NCBI GenBank assembly: GCA_965222445.1
Contig: CBDCTY010000002.1
Coordinates: forward strand, 2,294,001-2,358,000
Direction of reading: 5' to 3'
DNA: 64,000 nucleotides
Origin: GCA-958296115 sp965222445
GTDB taxonomy: Bacteria; Chloroflexota; Dehalococcoidia; Lucifugimonadales; CAJWER01
The notes beneath the pieces are model-generated. The model was given only the letters and a program-made list of their open reading frames with translations. It ran no database searches and was not told where the DNA came from. Below are positions 1 to 8,409 of the stretch, in pieces (the first letter of the stretch is position 1; each line of letters begins with the position of its first letter). The position numbers were made by a program, and so were the translations under genes.

Positions 1-299
1 TCCTCGTCGAGGCGCAGCGGGTCGTCCTCCGGCGTCACCTCATGGATGCGCGCCTGGGGGTAGTGGGTCGATATCTGCTGCCGCACCACCTGTTCGTCGA
101 GGCAGCGGGCCATGAGGGTCACGCCGTCGACGTCGCCGGCCAACTCCAGGGAGAAGGGCTCCGGCACCGCGATGGCCTGCAGCATGTTCTCGACGCCGAG
201 CAGGGTTCTTTCCCCCGTGCGGGGAGGGGTCACCGACACCAGCACGGGACGGTCGGACTTTGGATCGCCGAACAGGATTTTTCTGGGGTTCAGTTTCAT
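1..299 (-). CDS. Conjugation-type ATPase (HerA/VirD4-like), N-terminal fragment
   Basis: The gene runs leftward off the window edge, so only about 99 N-terminal residues are visible, starting MKLNPRKILFGDPK. The ATG at 297-299 follows a GGAAGG ribosome site at normal distance. The visible part (VLVSVTPPRTGERTLLG, then ARCLDEQVVRQQISTHYPQA) resembles the region that precedes the ATPase domain in coupling or HerA-type ATPases of integrative conjugative elements of Gram-positive bacteria and Chloroflexota. The nucleotide-binding motifs lie outside the window. It starts 36 bp after the VirB4 fragment on the same strand, as expected for a conjugation operon. The family call is inferred from limited sequence and from that neighbour. 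Confidence 0.5.
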   Translation of the reverse strand, partial: MKLNPRKILFGDPKSDRPVLVSVTPPRTGERTLLGVENMLQAIAVPEPFSLELAGDVDGVTLMARCLDEQVVRQQISTHYPQARIHEVTPEDDPLRLDE

Positions 300-335
300 G
301 GTTTTTCTTCCTTCCTTTCGTCTCCCTATCCGTAT

Positions 336-945
336 CTATGTTTTGTCGTCGTTGCGTCTGTGGGAGCCGGGCCGCCACTCGATGACTTCCGTCTCCTCTG
401 CCGTCGCCTCTACGCGGATGGGAATGCGGTTTCCCTTGGTCAGCAGGAGTCCGTCGCCCCTGGGGCAGGACAGGAGCCAGCGTTGGAGGTCTTCCGGCAG
501 GTCGAATGCGTCGCCCACGGCGCTCACGGCGGCCGCGTCCTGCTGGAGCAGGAGCTTGAAGGCGGCGTTCTGCAGGAGGGCTCTTCCCGAATGGCCGGTG
601 ATGGCCCGCGAGGTATCCTCGGACAGCAGGTCCTGGACGTCCTGGGTGATGAACTGCAGGCCGAGCCGGTGTTTGCGCGCCCTCTTGGCGACGGAGACGA
701 GGAATGCCGCTCCCTCCGGGTGCTGCATGATCGACCACACCTCGTCGACGACCAGCAGGCGCGGCTTGGGGTCCTGGGCGGCGGCGGCCCAGACCGTCTC
801 GGTGCAGACCATCGCGGCTGCGGGCCTCAGCTCCGGCTCCAGCAGCCGCAGGTCGAAGACGGTGACGAGGGCCTCGCTTCCGAGCAGGTCGTCGCCCTCG
901 TCCGAGAGCAGGTGCCGGAGGCTTCCGGTGAGTTCGGCGACCTGC
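336..945 (-). pseudogene. VirB4/TraC-type conjugative ATPase, C-terminal fragment
   Basis: About 200 residues match the C-terminal end of VirB4/TraC ATPases, which power type IV secretion in conjugation. A Walker B strand (LLVVDEVWSIMQHPEG) is followed by KRARKHRLGLQFITQD and the ALLQNAAFKLLLQQD segment typical of this family. The Walker A half is missing. Similarity stops near 938-950, where the opposite strand begins to encode an unrelated nuclease, so the gene was cut by a rearrangement. The open frame continues to 1136, but its extra N-terminal residues are antisense to the nuclease and are not credible. With the ATPase at 1-299 this marks conjugative-element debris. Confidence 0.7.
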
Positions 946-1496
946 GGGACGCGGTGATCGCCACGATGGACACGGGGGCTCGCACCTGTGACTGGGAGCA
1001 GATTCCCGCCGCACGGCTGGAGCGAGCCTTGCAGGACGCCTGCGAGTGGCTCGGTGAGCTTGCCGCTCACCACGTCCAGAGCGGGCCTGACCCCGACGCG
1101 CTGCCCGACCGGGACTTCTCCGCAACCAGCTGGCAATGCCGAAGCTGCCCCTTCCTGGCGGTCTGTCTGCCGGGTGCGGCTGAGGTCGGCGAAGACTCAG
1201 AGATCGAGACAGAGGAGGTGAGCGACGAAGAGGCGCGGGACGCGGTGGTGGCCTACGCAGAGGCCCAGGAGTTCATCAAGGAGCCCGAGAAGGCCAAGCG
1301 CGGTGCGCTGGACACCCTGAAGGCGTGGATGCGCCGGCAGGGTGACTCCAAGGCGACGGTGGAGGGCCGCACGGCCACCCTCGTCAGTTCCACCAGGTAC
1401 TCCGTGAACCACCGAAGGCTGAACGAGGCCCTCGCCCCGGAGGTCCGGGCCGAGATCGTCACCGAGAGCGAGTCGGAGTACGTGCGGGTGACATAG
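946..1496 (+). pseudogene. RecB/Cas4-like PD-(D/E)XK nuclease, C-terminal half
   Basis: From about 948 the plus strand encodes a recognisable C-terminal region of a RecB/Cas4-like exonuclease: a helical segment, then an iron-sulfur-type cysteine cluster (CRSCPFLAVC), a helical linker and a C-terminal tail (TATLVSSTRYSVNHRRL...EYVRVT) of the type seen in phage and mobile-element nucleases. The nuclease core with the catalytic D...ExK residues and the first cysteine should lie upstream but are absent. Upstream sequence is instead VirB4 on the other strand. The frame is open back to 42, but that part is antisense to VirB4. It is probably inactive. Such nucleases often travel with ssb, which follows here. 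Confidence 0.65.
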
Positions 1497-1522
1497 ACGC
1501 TCTCAGATGGGGAGCGCAGGAC

Positions 1523-1570
1523 GGGGCCGTCTTCCCTCTATCGGGGAGCCGGCCCCGCTTTCATTCAAAC
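1523..1570 (+). terminator. Rho-independent-like hairpin after the nuclease fragment
   Basis: GGGGCCG at 1523-1529 pairs with CGGCCCC at 1550-1556 and is followed by a short pyrimidine/T stretch (GCTTTCATTC). It lies between the nuclease fragment and ssb. A second hairpin with a very similar GGGGCCG...CGGCCC design follows ssb. Confidence 0.5.
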
Positions 1571-1615
1571 GGGCGCGGCAAGCACCGCGCCACTTCACAC
1601 ACAAGGAGAATCGCA

Positions 1616-1993
1616 ATGTCAAGGACGATCAACAAGGTAGAGCTCCTGGGCAGGGTCGGCGTAGACCCGGAGATGCAGTACACCCCCGGCGGCACGGCCG
1701 TCACCAAGCTGCGGCTGGTGACGGACCGCTACCGCAAGGACGCCGAGGACGAGACCGACTGGCACAACATCGTAGTTTGGGGTGCGACGGCTGAGGCGGT
1801 GAACCAGTACGTGGCCAAGGGAGAGCGCATCTACCTCGCGGGCCGCCTGGTCCAGAACTCCTGGGAGACCGACGACGGCCAGCGCCGCCACCGCACCGAG
1901 GTCCACGCCTCCGAGGTCGTGTTCCTCGACTCCCGGAACGGGAATGGCAACGGCGACGCCGGGCAGGCCCCCGACGCCTCGCCCTTCGAGTAG
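1616..1993 (+). CDS. ssb: Single-stranded DNA-binding protein
   Basis: This 125-residue protein has the SSB OB-fold from its first residues: INKVELLGRVGVDPE, the TKLRLVTDRYRKD...TDWHNIVVWG core, and KGERIYLAGRLVQNSWETDDGQ. It ends in a Gly/Asn-rich linker and an acidic SPFE tip, a shortened version of the DDDIPF-type tail that recruits repair and replication partners. It binds single-stranded DNA during replication, recombination or transfer. The ATG has an AAGGAG site 8 bp upstream. The position next to nuclease and conjugation debris suggests a mobile-element ssb rather than the housekeeping copy. Confidence 0.93.
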   Translation: MSRTINKVELLGRVGVDPEMQYTPGGTAVTKLRLVTDRYRKDAEDETDWHNIVVWGATAEAVNQYVAKGERIYLAGRLVQNSWETDDGQRRHRTEVHASEVVFLDSRNGNGNGDAGQAPDASPFE

Positions 1994-2046
1994 CCCGCCA
2001 GTCTATAGCCGCACAGCGACGCCTTCCCGAAGGCGCAACACCCACG

Positions 2047-2087
2047 GGGCCGCCTCCCCACTACCGGGGCGGCCCTGCCCTCGTTTT
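2047..2087 (+). terminator. Rho-independent terminator after ssb
   Basis: GGGCCGCC at 2047-2054 pairs perfectly with GGCGGCCC at 2068-2075 around a 13-nt loop. TGCCCTCGTTTT follows. This is a good intrinsic terminator for ssb. Confidence 0.65.
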
Positions 2088-2116
2088 CCGACCAATGCCA
2101 AAGGAAGGTGACAGCA

Positions 2117-2497
2117 ATGAGCATAACCATGTGGCTGGCCTTAGGGGAGCGCGGCATTTCGTCCGAGGCCATAGCTCTGACGGCCCTCGGCGTGCATCCC
2201 GTTGGACACGATGCGTCGTGGCCTCACGACCCCGGCGACCTGCGCCGGTGCCTGCTGCTCCTGGAAGAGGCGCCGGAGACCCGTGAGAACGGACTCCTGG
2301 TCCTGGCGAAGCGGTGTCCGAAGTGGGCCGCTCTGCTGAACGTCTGGGACCGCCTGTCGGAGACATTGCGCTCCGAGATCGGCGAGACCCTCCCGCCGGG
2401 AGGCTCAGCGCCCAAGACCGACGCCTTGATGCAGGAAGTGCTGGACTCGGCCGACAGGGGCTCAGATGAGAACCCGAGATATGAGGAGGTACAATGA
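2117..2497 (+). CDS. Hypothetical small protein of mobile-element region
   Basis: I do not recognise this protein of about 126 residues. It begins MSITMWLALGERGISSEAI and contains a segment (HDPGDLRRCLLLLEEAPETRENGLLVLAKRCP, given here as a description of residues 35-65) that looks like a helical accessory protein found near SSB in phages and conjugative elements. The ATG at 2117 is preferred over the GTG at 2108 because AGGAAGGT sits 7 bp before it. The stop overlaps the next start by 4 bp (ATGA), so the two genes are probably translationally coupled. No membrane segment or catalytic motif is visible. Confidence 0.6.
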   Translation: MSITMWLALGERGISSEAIALTALGVHPVGHDASWPHDPGDLRRCLLLLEEAPETRENGLLVLAKRCPKWAALLNVWDRLSETLRSEIGETLPPGGSAPKTDALMQEVLDSADRGSDENPRYEEVQ

Positions 2498-2805
2498 ATA
2501 CCATGCAAGACAATGAGAGCCTCGCAATGGATATATGGCACCTGATGCTTGAAGAAGCCAGTGATGAGGTGGCCCTCTGCAAGCCGAATCTCAAGGGCGG
2601 CGACTTGATCGGCGTCCAGTCCTACATGGAGGATCGGCTGAACGGCCTCTCGGTTCCAACGGTCTGCAACGAGTGCAAGGATGCCCCCGCACGGTGGGGT
2701 TGTGCCCGACGCTCAGAGTTGGATGCTGAAGGCCTGGGTGATGAAGCATACGAGTACGGCCAATTCGCCGCGCAACTGGCGAAAGAGGTCGGGATGGACG
2801 GCTAG
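2494..2805 (+). CDS. Hypothetical small protein with CxxC-like cysteines
   Basis: This 103-residue acidic protein overlaps the preceding gene by 4 bp, with GAGGT upstream as ribosome site. The N-terminal half is helical and acidic (SLAMDIWHLMLEEASDEVALC). The middle has cysteines in VCNECKDAPARWGCARR, which could hold a metal but do not form a standard zinc finger. The family is not recognised. It closes the small ssb-containing gene group, and about 270 bp of non-coding DNA separates it from the defence operon. Confidence 0.55.
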   Translation: MNTMQDNESLAMDIWHLMLEEASDEVALCKPNLKGGDLIGVQSYMEDRLNGLSVPTVCNECKDAPARWGCARRSELDAEGLGDEAYEYGQFAAQLAKEVGMDG

Positions 2806-2937
2806 AAGACGGGTGAGGCTATCGCAGCCGATACGACGGTCATCCCACTCTTCTCCATATGTGCATACCCATGAAATTTTGCAATCGCCGAACGGAGGGA
2901 CCTGACCAGGATGTTGAGCCGGTCAGCTGACAGGCTT

Positions 2938-3075
2938 GGATCGCTACCAACGGTGCTTGAACCACCAGCGCTCTTTCATCCCGGATCGCCGCCAACGGTG
3001 ATCAATCTCTACCGACCTCTCAGACTCAGCTTAACTTGACGGTCTCTAGTAGAATAGTCGCTCACCAAAAGGAGA
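2938..3075 (+). promoter_or_regulatory. Upstream control region of the Hma-like operon with an 18-bp direct repeat
   Basis: An 18-bp sequence GGATCGCTACCAACGGTG at 2938-2955 recurs at 2983-3000 as GGATCGCCGCCAACGGTG (two mismatches, 45-bp period). A CTTGACGG stretch around 3034 and an AAAAGGAG ribosome site before 3076 follow. No convincing -10 at standard spacing was found. The paired sites are a candidate operator. The XRE-ImmA protein inside the operon is the obvious candidate regulator, but that is inference. Confidence 0.4.
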
Positions 3076-6000
3076 ATGGCATTGAGTGAACTGAGTCGGT
3101 TGAGGGATACCTGTACGCCCAGGGACGAAGTGCTGTCCGGGGAGTTGCGCGACGAGATGTTCGCGGCGAACCTGTCTGAGGTTGTGCGCGGTAAGGCCCA
3201 CGAGACATACCAGGACCCCGACAGGTTCTTCGCCAATACATACCCGACTGAGCGTGTGAAATCCTTCCTGAACGAGGTCATCGGGCGGCTTTCGGGTAAG
3301 GACAGTACGGCTGCCGCATTCTTCAGGCTCGACACGCCTTTCGGGGGCGGCAAGACCCATACCCTCATCAGCCTCTACCACCTGCTGGGATCGAAAGCAT
3401 CCCCTGGGTTCCTGCGTGGGATGGGCGTCGACCCCTCAGACATACCTTCCGATCCCGTGAAGATCGTAACGATCGTGGGCGGCGATCTGAACCCTGCTGA
3501 CGGCGTGAAGAAGCAGGACGCGGTGATCCACCACATCTGGGGCGAGATCGCCTATCAGCTGGGCGGCGAGGAAGGATATAGGCTCGTGCGGAACGCCGAC
3601 TCCCAGAGTGTCGCGCCGGGACCGCAGTTCCTGGACGTGCTGGCCGGTGACTCTCCCGTCCTCTTCATGATCGACGAGCCTGCCGAGTACATGCGCAGGA
3701 TGGGCGATTCTGCAGGCCAGCTTCCAGCGTTCCTGAAGACCCTGTCGGAATGGGTGACGGCAGCGAACCGTCCGAGGGTGCTCGTCCTGACACTGGCCTG
3801 GAACCCCGACGCGGAGCACGACCGGAGGGACGCCTTTTCCAAAGAGACTACGGATCTGGTCGCGGCGCTCGACGATACGTTCAGGGAGATCCAGGCTGTG
3901 GTTAGTCGCCCGGCCCACATAGTGACCCCAGCCCAGCGACAGGACATAGAGCCTATCCTTCGCCGGCGTCTATTCGCGGCCGTCGACATGACGGCTGCCG
4001 CTCCCACGGCCGATGCGTACTTCTCCACCCTGCGCGATGCCGCCGGACGAGATACGCCGCTCCCGGCGGAGGTCGTCCAAGCGTCATACAGGAACCAGCT
4101 GGAGGATGCGTATCCCTTCCACCCGTCCTTCATCGAGGTTCTGGATGGCAAGCTGGCCACTATCCCGAATTTCCAGCGGACGAGAGGTGCGCTCAGGCTG
4201 GTGGCGCGTGTGATCCGCAGAATGTGGGAACGGAAGCAGAACGACGTAGCTCTCATCCACCCATTCTGCGTCGACCTGTCCGATCCGGGGATGGTGGAAG
4301 AGTTGGTCGGCAGGCTCGACCGTCCGGCATACTCTTCAGTGGTCAGCTACGACGTCGCCAACCCCGCCGGGCGGGCACACGCCCAAGAGATCGACAAGAA
4401 CAGCTTCGCTGGACACCCGCCATATGCCCAGCGTGTCGCCACCACACTGCTCCTGCACAGCCTCCCTGATCCGCCCGCCAGGGGAGCCAATCTCAACGAG
4501 CTCTTGGTGTCGGCCCTAACTCCGACCTCCGACCCCGCACACCTCAAGAAGGCGCTGGAGTTCCTGTCCAACGAGGCTTGGCATCTGGATTATGAGGGTA
4601 TCCGCTACACCTTCAGGACCGAGCCGTCTCTCAACAAGATCGTTCTGGACGAGACCCAAGTTGTCAGCCAGCACGATGCCCGGACAGAACTGGACCGGCG
4701 GATTCGACAGATCTGGCGGACTGCCGGTCTTGAAGTACGGTACTTCCCCGATGCCACAGAAGACCTATCCGACGCCACGAACGGCAGGTTGGTGCTAATC
4801 CACTGGGACACAGCGGATGTCACTTCGACCCGGAACGCGGTCCCGTCCAAGGTCCACGAACTCGCCAACTACAAGGGCGTGCAGCAGGACTACCGCCGCT
4901 ACAGAAACACGCTCTTTTTCCTTGTGGCAGACTCGGATCGGATCGAAAGTATGTCCCAAGTCGCACGTCGTTGGCTGGCGTTGGACGGTCTCGTGCAGAA
5001 CAGGAACCGGATGGACGAGATGAAGCTGAGCGCCGAGCATCGGAGTCGGCTGAAGAACTGGCACAAGGAGGGCGAGCTCAGCGTCAGGGTTGCCATCACG
5101 CGCGCATTCCGGCACCTGTTCTATCCTGTGAGAGTGGAGCAGAGCAGCACGGTATTCGATCACCACGCGTTGATGATAGACGACCAGGGCAACGGGAGGA
5201 TAAACCACACCGAGACCATCCTAAACGTGCTCGTAAGGGATCTGGACAAGGTGAAGACTGCTGAGTCCGGCTTGCGCTCCCCGGTGATGGTCAGGCAGGA
5301 GGCCTTCGGTGCCGGGGAGGGCGCGCTGGCGCTGGACTCGCTGGTGGAACGATACGCCGAGCGCCCCAGGTTGCCGCTCATCATTGCGCCCACCTACTTC
5401 CAGGAAGTCGCGCGAGCAGGCGTCGCGAACAAGACTTGGCTCTACTACGACGCTGCCAATAACATAGCATACGATGCACTCGAGCCTGTTACGGACATCG
5501 TGCTCGACGGCGAGCACATGCTCATGCTCCCCGACGAGGCCGTGAAGCGTGGCGTGCGGGTGTGGAGGCCGATTACCCAGAGGCAGGACGAAACAGACCG
5601 GAAGGATGTCGGCAAGGTTTCGGACGTGGACACTTCCGGTGATGGTGTAGCCACAAGGGAAATCAATGGCGAAGGTGAGCCGCGGAAGGCATTGGCAGAC
5701 GTGACAGCCAAAGCCAACGATCAGGGATGGGAGTCCTTCGCTTCAGTAACCTTTGTGTGGCAAGGGGAGGACCGGGACGCAAACTCGTCTATGAGTCACG
5801 TAAGGACCCTTATGGGACAGGTGCCTGGCGCCAGCGCGAGCGTCGGTTGCGAGTTGACCTGCGAGTTCGAAGACGGCGGATCGCTGAGTACAATCTACCG
5901 CGGCGCGTACGAGCGGTATCGGTCCGTGGCCAATACGCTGGAAGCTCAGGCATCCCAGGCGGAGAAGGCGTTCGTCAGCATGAAACTGATCCTCAACTAC

Positions 6001-6117
6001 ACGGACGGGCTGGACGTCAATGGGCAAGACCTTGCCGATCTGCGCGAGGCTCTGGAGCTTGTGGCACTGGGACACACGGTTGTCACTGCCGCACGGCATG
6101 ATGGAGGCGGCAAATGA
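3076..6117 (+). CDS. DUF499-family ATPase of Hma-like defence system
   Basis: This 1013-residue protein opens the operon. FGGGKTH (residues 89-95) is a Walker A loop in the DTPFGGGKTHTL context characteristic of DUF499 proteins. LFMIDE (196-201) is the Walker B strand with catalytic Glu. The long C-terminal half contains MIDDQGNGRI and several helical blocks of the type seen in this family. DUF499 ATPases occur beside DUF1156 methylases and SNF2/PLD helicases in helicase-methylase-ATPase (Hma) defence loci and related archaeal islands, and their biochemical role is not established. The ATG is backed by AAAAGGAG. The stop overlaps the next start by 4 bp. Family assignment is firm and the defensive role rests on context. 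Confidence 0.88.
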   Translation: MALSELSRLRDTCTPRDEVLSGELRDEMFAANLSEVVRGKAHETYQDPDRFFANTYPTERVKSFLNEVIGRLSGKDSTAAAFFRLDTPFGGGKTHTLISLYHLLGSKASPGFLRGMGVDPSDIPSDPVKIVTIVGGDLNPADGVKKQDAVIHHIWGEIAYQLGGEEGYRLVRNADSQSVAPGPQFLDVLAGDSPVLFMIDEPAEYMRRMGDSAGQLPAFLKTLSEWVTAANRPRVLVLTLAWNPDAEHDRRDAFSKETTDLVAALDDTFREIQAVVSRPAHIVTPAQRQDIEPILRRRLFAAVDMTAAAPTADAYFSTLRDAAGRDTPLPAEVVQASYRNQLEDAYPFHPSFIEVLDGKLATIPNFQRTRGALRLVARVIRRMWERKQNDVALIHPFCVDLSDPGMVEELVGRLDRPAYSSVVSYDVANPAGRAHAQEIDKNSFAGHPPYAQRVATTLLLHSLPDPPARGANLNELLVSALTPTSDPAHLKKALEFLSNEAWHLDYEGIRYTFRTEPSLNKIVLDETQVVSQHDARTELDRRIRQIWRTAGLEVRYFPDATEDLSDATNGRLVLIHWDTADVTSTRNAVPSKVHELANYKGVQQDYRRYRNTLFFLVADSDRIESMSQVARRWLALDGLVQNRNRMDEMKLSAEHRSRLKNWHKEGELSVRVAITRAFRHLFYPVRVEQSSTVFDHHALMIDDQGNGRINHTETILNVLVRDLDKVKTAESGLRSPVMVRQEAFGAGEGALALDSLVERYAERPRLPLIIAPTYFQEVARAGVANKTWLYYDAANNIAYDALEPVTDIVLDGEHMLMLPDEAVKRGVRVWRPITQRQDETDRKDVGKVSDVDTSGDGVATREINGEGEPRKALADVTAKANDQGWESFASVTFVWQGEDRDANSSMSHVRTLMGQVPGASASVGCELTCEFEDGGSLSTIYRGAYERYRSVANTLEAQASQAEKAFVSMKLILNYTDGLDVNGQDLADLREALELVALGHTVVTAARHDGGGK

Positions 6118-6584
6118 TTGCCCGCGCCGGGTGGGGACCTAGACGATACTCTAAGCCGTTCATCGTGACACTCGACACGGCTGCCCCTCGTATAGTGGTC
6201 AGTCACCAGTCGGCCGACGTAAATGGCACTGGGCCTCGGACGGTCACGCAGAGAATCGTAACCCTCGAAGGCAGGCGTGCGTCGCAGCATCTGCCGATGA
6301 CTCTCGATCTGCTGAATCGTGCAGGGGCGGACGTGGGCAGAGTGGACGACCGCAGGGGCGGCAGGGTGCGGCTGTCGGAAGAGCGCGGCGCACGGCTTGC
6401 GCTGACGCTGGCGTCCGTCGCGCCCGTGCAGAAACCCAGCAGGGCCGCACTCATACGAGCGGGCGTCTCCGAGATGTGCGACGAGGAGGTGTACTACTGG
6501 TATGCCAAGATGGCCGGGGCATTCGAGTCCTCCGGCGCCAACAACGCACTCAAGGCGCTGCGCGTGCTGCTGGCAGGCCAGTGA
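6114..6584 (+). CDS. Small Hma-associated protein of unknown function
   Basis: This 156-residue protein is coupled to the DUF499 ATPase through an ATGA overlap. It begins with a beta-rich stretch containing FIVTLDTAAPRIVVSHQ, has a basic middle (RRGGRVRLSEERGARLALTL) and ends in a helical module with YYWYAKM and ALKALRVLLAG. Small proteins ending in this YYWYAK...ALRVLLAG pattern accompany DUF499 ATPases. I know of no enzymatic activity and see no catalytic motif, so a subunit or adaptor role is more likely. The spacing argues that it works in the same complex as its neighbour. Confidence 0.7.
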   Translation: MIARAGWGPRRYSKPFIVTLDTAAPRIVVSHQSADVNGTGPRTVTQRIVTLEGRRASQHLPMTLDLLNRAGADVGRVDDRRGGRVRLSEERGARLALTLASVAPVQKPSRAALIRAGVSEMCDEEVYYWYAKMAGAFESSGANNALKALRVLLAGQ

Positions 6585-6602
6585 GCGTCGCCCACTAACC
6601 CG

Positions 6603-7781
6603 ATGCCTAGAAGAATCCCAACCATACGCATTGTTCCCGAGGTCCTGGCTTGGGCCAGGGAGTCGGCCGGCCTCTCGCAGGAAGAATTGAGTCAGAAGAT
6701 CAGGTCTGGGGACGTGAACATATACGAGTTGGAGAGGCCCGGCGCCGCGGCTCTTGTCACCCCAGGCCAGCTAGAAAACATTGCGGACGCCGTCAAGCGC
6801 CCGACGGCCGCGCTCCTTCTGCATGCGCCTCCCAAAGAAGCGCGACTGCCGAAGGATTTTCGCCGCTCGCACAGGCGACGGAAGCGCTATTCTCCCGACC
6901 TGTTCAGGGCGATACGCCGGGCCCGGCGCCTTCAGCGCATCGCCGCAGAAGTATTCCGCGACTTGGAAGAACATGCAGCGCCCAACCTTCCAGCGACATT
7001 CAACATGACCGACGACACCGACCGGGCAGCAGTACAAGTACGCCGCGCTTTGGACATCCCAGAAGATATTCACACTAGGTGGGGAAACGTAGGGACCGCT
7101 CTCCGAGCATGGCGTTCCATCGTCGAGTCACGGAACGTCCTAGTGTTCAGTTGGGACTTTCCTAGGGACGAGGCACAGGGATTCAGCCTGTCGGACGCTC
7201 AGCCGAACGCGATTATGCTCAGCGCCAATGATTCCCCATCAGCCCGCTGCTTCACCCTGTGGCACGAGTTTGGACACCTGCTGCTGCGAAACACCGGACT
7301 GTGCTTGACCGATGAGCCGGAGGACGATGGAAGCGACGCTGACCGGCGCACGGAGGACTGGTGCAATCGTTTCGCCGAGGCCATGCTCGTCGACGGGGAG
7401 ATGCTGCGGTCTCGGCAACAGGCCGCTGCGGTGGCAGGTCGCCGATCCGGGTACGAAGCGGACCTGCTCGGCTTGGCCAACCATTTCAAGGTCAGCCAAA
7501 ATGTCGTGCTGTTTCGAATGCGACATTTGGGAATCCTTCCTATAGATCAATTCCGGTCGGAATACAACCGCTTGAGGGAGGAGCAGACCCGGCGGAGCAG
7601 TCCAAAGAGGGGTGGTGGAAGGAATATCCCCAACGAAGTCGTTCGCTACGGCGGCCAGCGGCTCGTGCGCGGCGTTCTTCAAGCCTTTGACCGGGGCACC
7701 TTAACACGTGCCGACATCGCGGACTATTTTGGGGCACGATTGAAGCACCTCGATAACATCCGACGGGAAGCCAATCGCTAA
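6603..7781 (+). CDS. XRE-family regulator with ImmA/IrrE metallopeptidase domain
   Basis: This is a 392-residue two-domain protein. Residues 10-60 form an XRE-type helix-turn-helix (LAWARESAGLSQEELSQKI). Residues about 190-300 form an ImmA/IrrE (M78) zinc peptidase, with HEFGH at 221-225 as metal site and active Glu, and the downstream WCNRFAEAMLV helix that supplies the third ligand. Such proteins cleave partner repressors or antitoxins when triggered, and commonly sit next to a DUF4411 PIN-like protein, as here. The start lies 18 bp after the previous stop. I infer that it senses damage or infection and controls the two PIN proteins or the whole operon. Binding to the 2938/2983 repeats is possible but untested. 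Confidence 0.85.
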   Translation: MPRRIPTIRIVPEVLAWARESAGLSQEELSQKIRSGDVNIYELERPGAAALVTPGQLENIADAVKRPTAALLLHAPPKEARLPKDFRRSHRRRKRYSPDLFRAIRRARRLQRIAAEVFRDLEEHAAPNLPATFNMTDDTDRAAVQVRRALDIPEDIHTRWGNVGTALRAWRSIVESRNVLVFSWDFPRDEAQGFSLSDAQPNAIMLSANDSPSARCFTLWHEFGHLLLRNTGLCLTDEPEDDGSDADRRTEDWCNRFAEAMLVDGEMLRSRQQAAAVAGRRSGYEADLLGLANHFKVSQNVVLFRMRHLGILPIDQFRSEYNRLREEQTRRSSPKRGGGRNIPNEVVRYGGQRLVRGVLQAFDRGTLTRADIADYFGARLKHLDNIRREANR

Positions 7782-7794
7782 TGGGGCAAGACGC

Positions 7795-8409
7795 ATGACA
7801 TCGGCTGAAATGATCTACTGCCTCGATACAAGCGCGCTGCTCTTCATGGCAGATACCTACTCGGCTGACACGTTCCCGGATGTCTGGAAGCAGCTAGCCG
7901 AACTGGTGGACAGCGAAGTTCTCATGGCTCCCCGTGAGGTGCGCCGAGAGCTCGAAAAGAAGGAGGACAACGGAGCTCTGTCGTGGGTCAAGGTGAACAG
8001 CACGCTCTTGCGTGATCTCGATGCCGACCAAAGCAGAGTCGCGAGTGAGATCGTAAGTTCGCCGCGATTTCATGGCCTGATCGACCTCGACGCCGAGTTG
8101 CCTGATGCTGACCCTTTCGTTGTTGCCCTCGCTGTTACCTGTCGGGGCCGTTCAGGCTTCTTCACAGAGGCTCCCGCAGTTGTCGGAGTGGACACCTCCC
8201 GCGTCCGCATCAGGTTGTCGGACGTATGCGAAGACTCCGAGTATCCAATTAGGTTCCTGACCCCGTATCAGATGCTACAGGAGATGGACATCGACGTTCC
8301 CGAACCCGGTGGGAGAGGCCTTGCGGACCTGTACGGTATTTGGAAGGGTGTGGAGTTCACTGAAGAAGAGATCGCGGCAATCAAACTCGGAGCGTGGCGC
8401 GATCGATGA
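7795..8409 (+). CDS. DUF4411 PIN-fold protein
   Basis: This 204-residue protein has the DUF4411 signature: YCLDTSALLFM with the first acidic residue, the YSADTFPDVWKQLAEL block, MAPREVRRELEK with a conserved Glu, and PDADPFVVALA with the paired Asp residues. These are the positions of the four acids of PIN-domain RNases. DUF4411 proteins are typically encoded directly after an XRE-ImmA/IrrE protein and are thought to act as the toxin or nuclease of that pair. Here a C-terminal extension of about 50 residues follows the PIN core. An ATG at 7810 would remove five residues. Its stop overlaps the next start (ATGA), coupling it to a second PIN gene. Confidence 0.8.
   Translation: MTSAEMIYCLDTSALLFMADTYSADTFPDVWKQLAELVDSEVLMAPREVRRELEKKEDNGALSWVKVNSTLLRDLDADQSRVASEIVSSPRFHGLIDLDAELPDADPFVVALAVTCRGRSGFFTEAPAVVGVDTSRVRIRLSDVCEDSEYPIRFLTPYQMLQEMDIDVPEPGGRGLADLYGIWKGVEFTEEEIAAIKLGAWRDR

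Noticed and set aside
42..1496. Continuous 484-residue open frame on the plus strand
   Set aside because: Its first ~300 codons are antisense to VirB4 and have no protein-like pattern; only the part after ~945 resembles a real protein.
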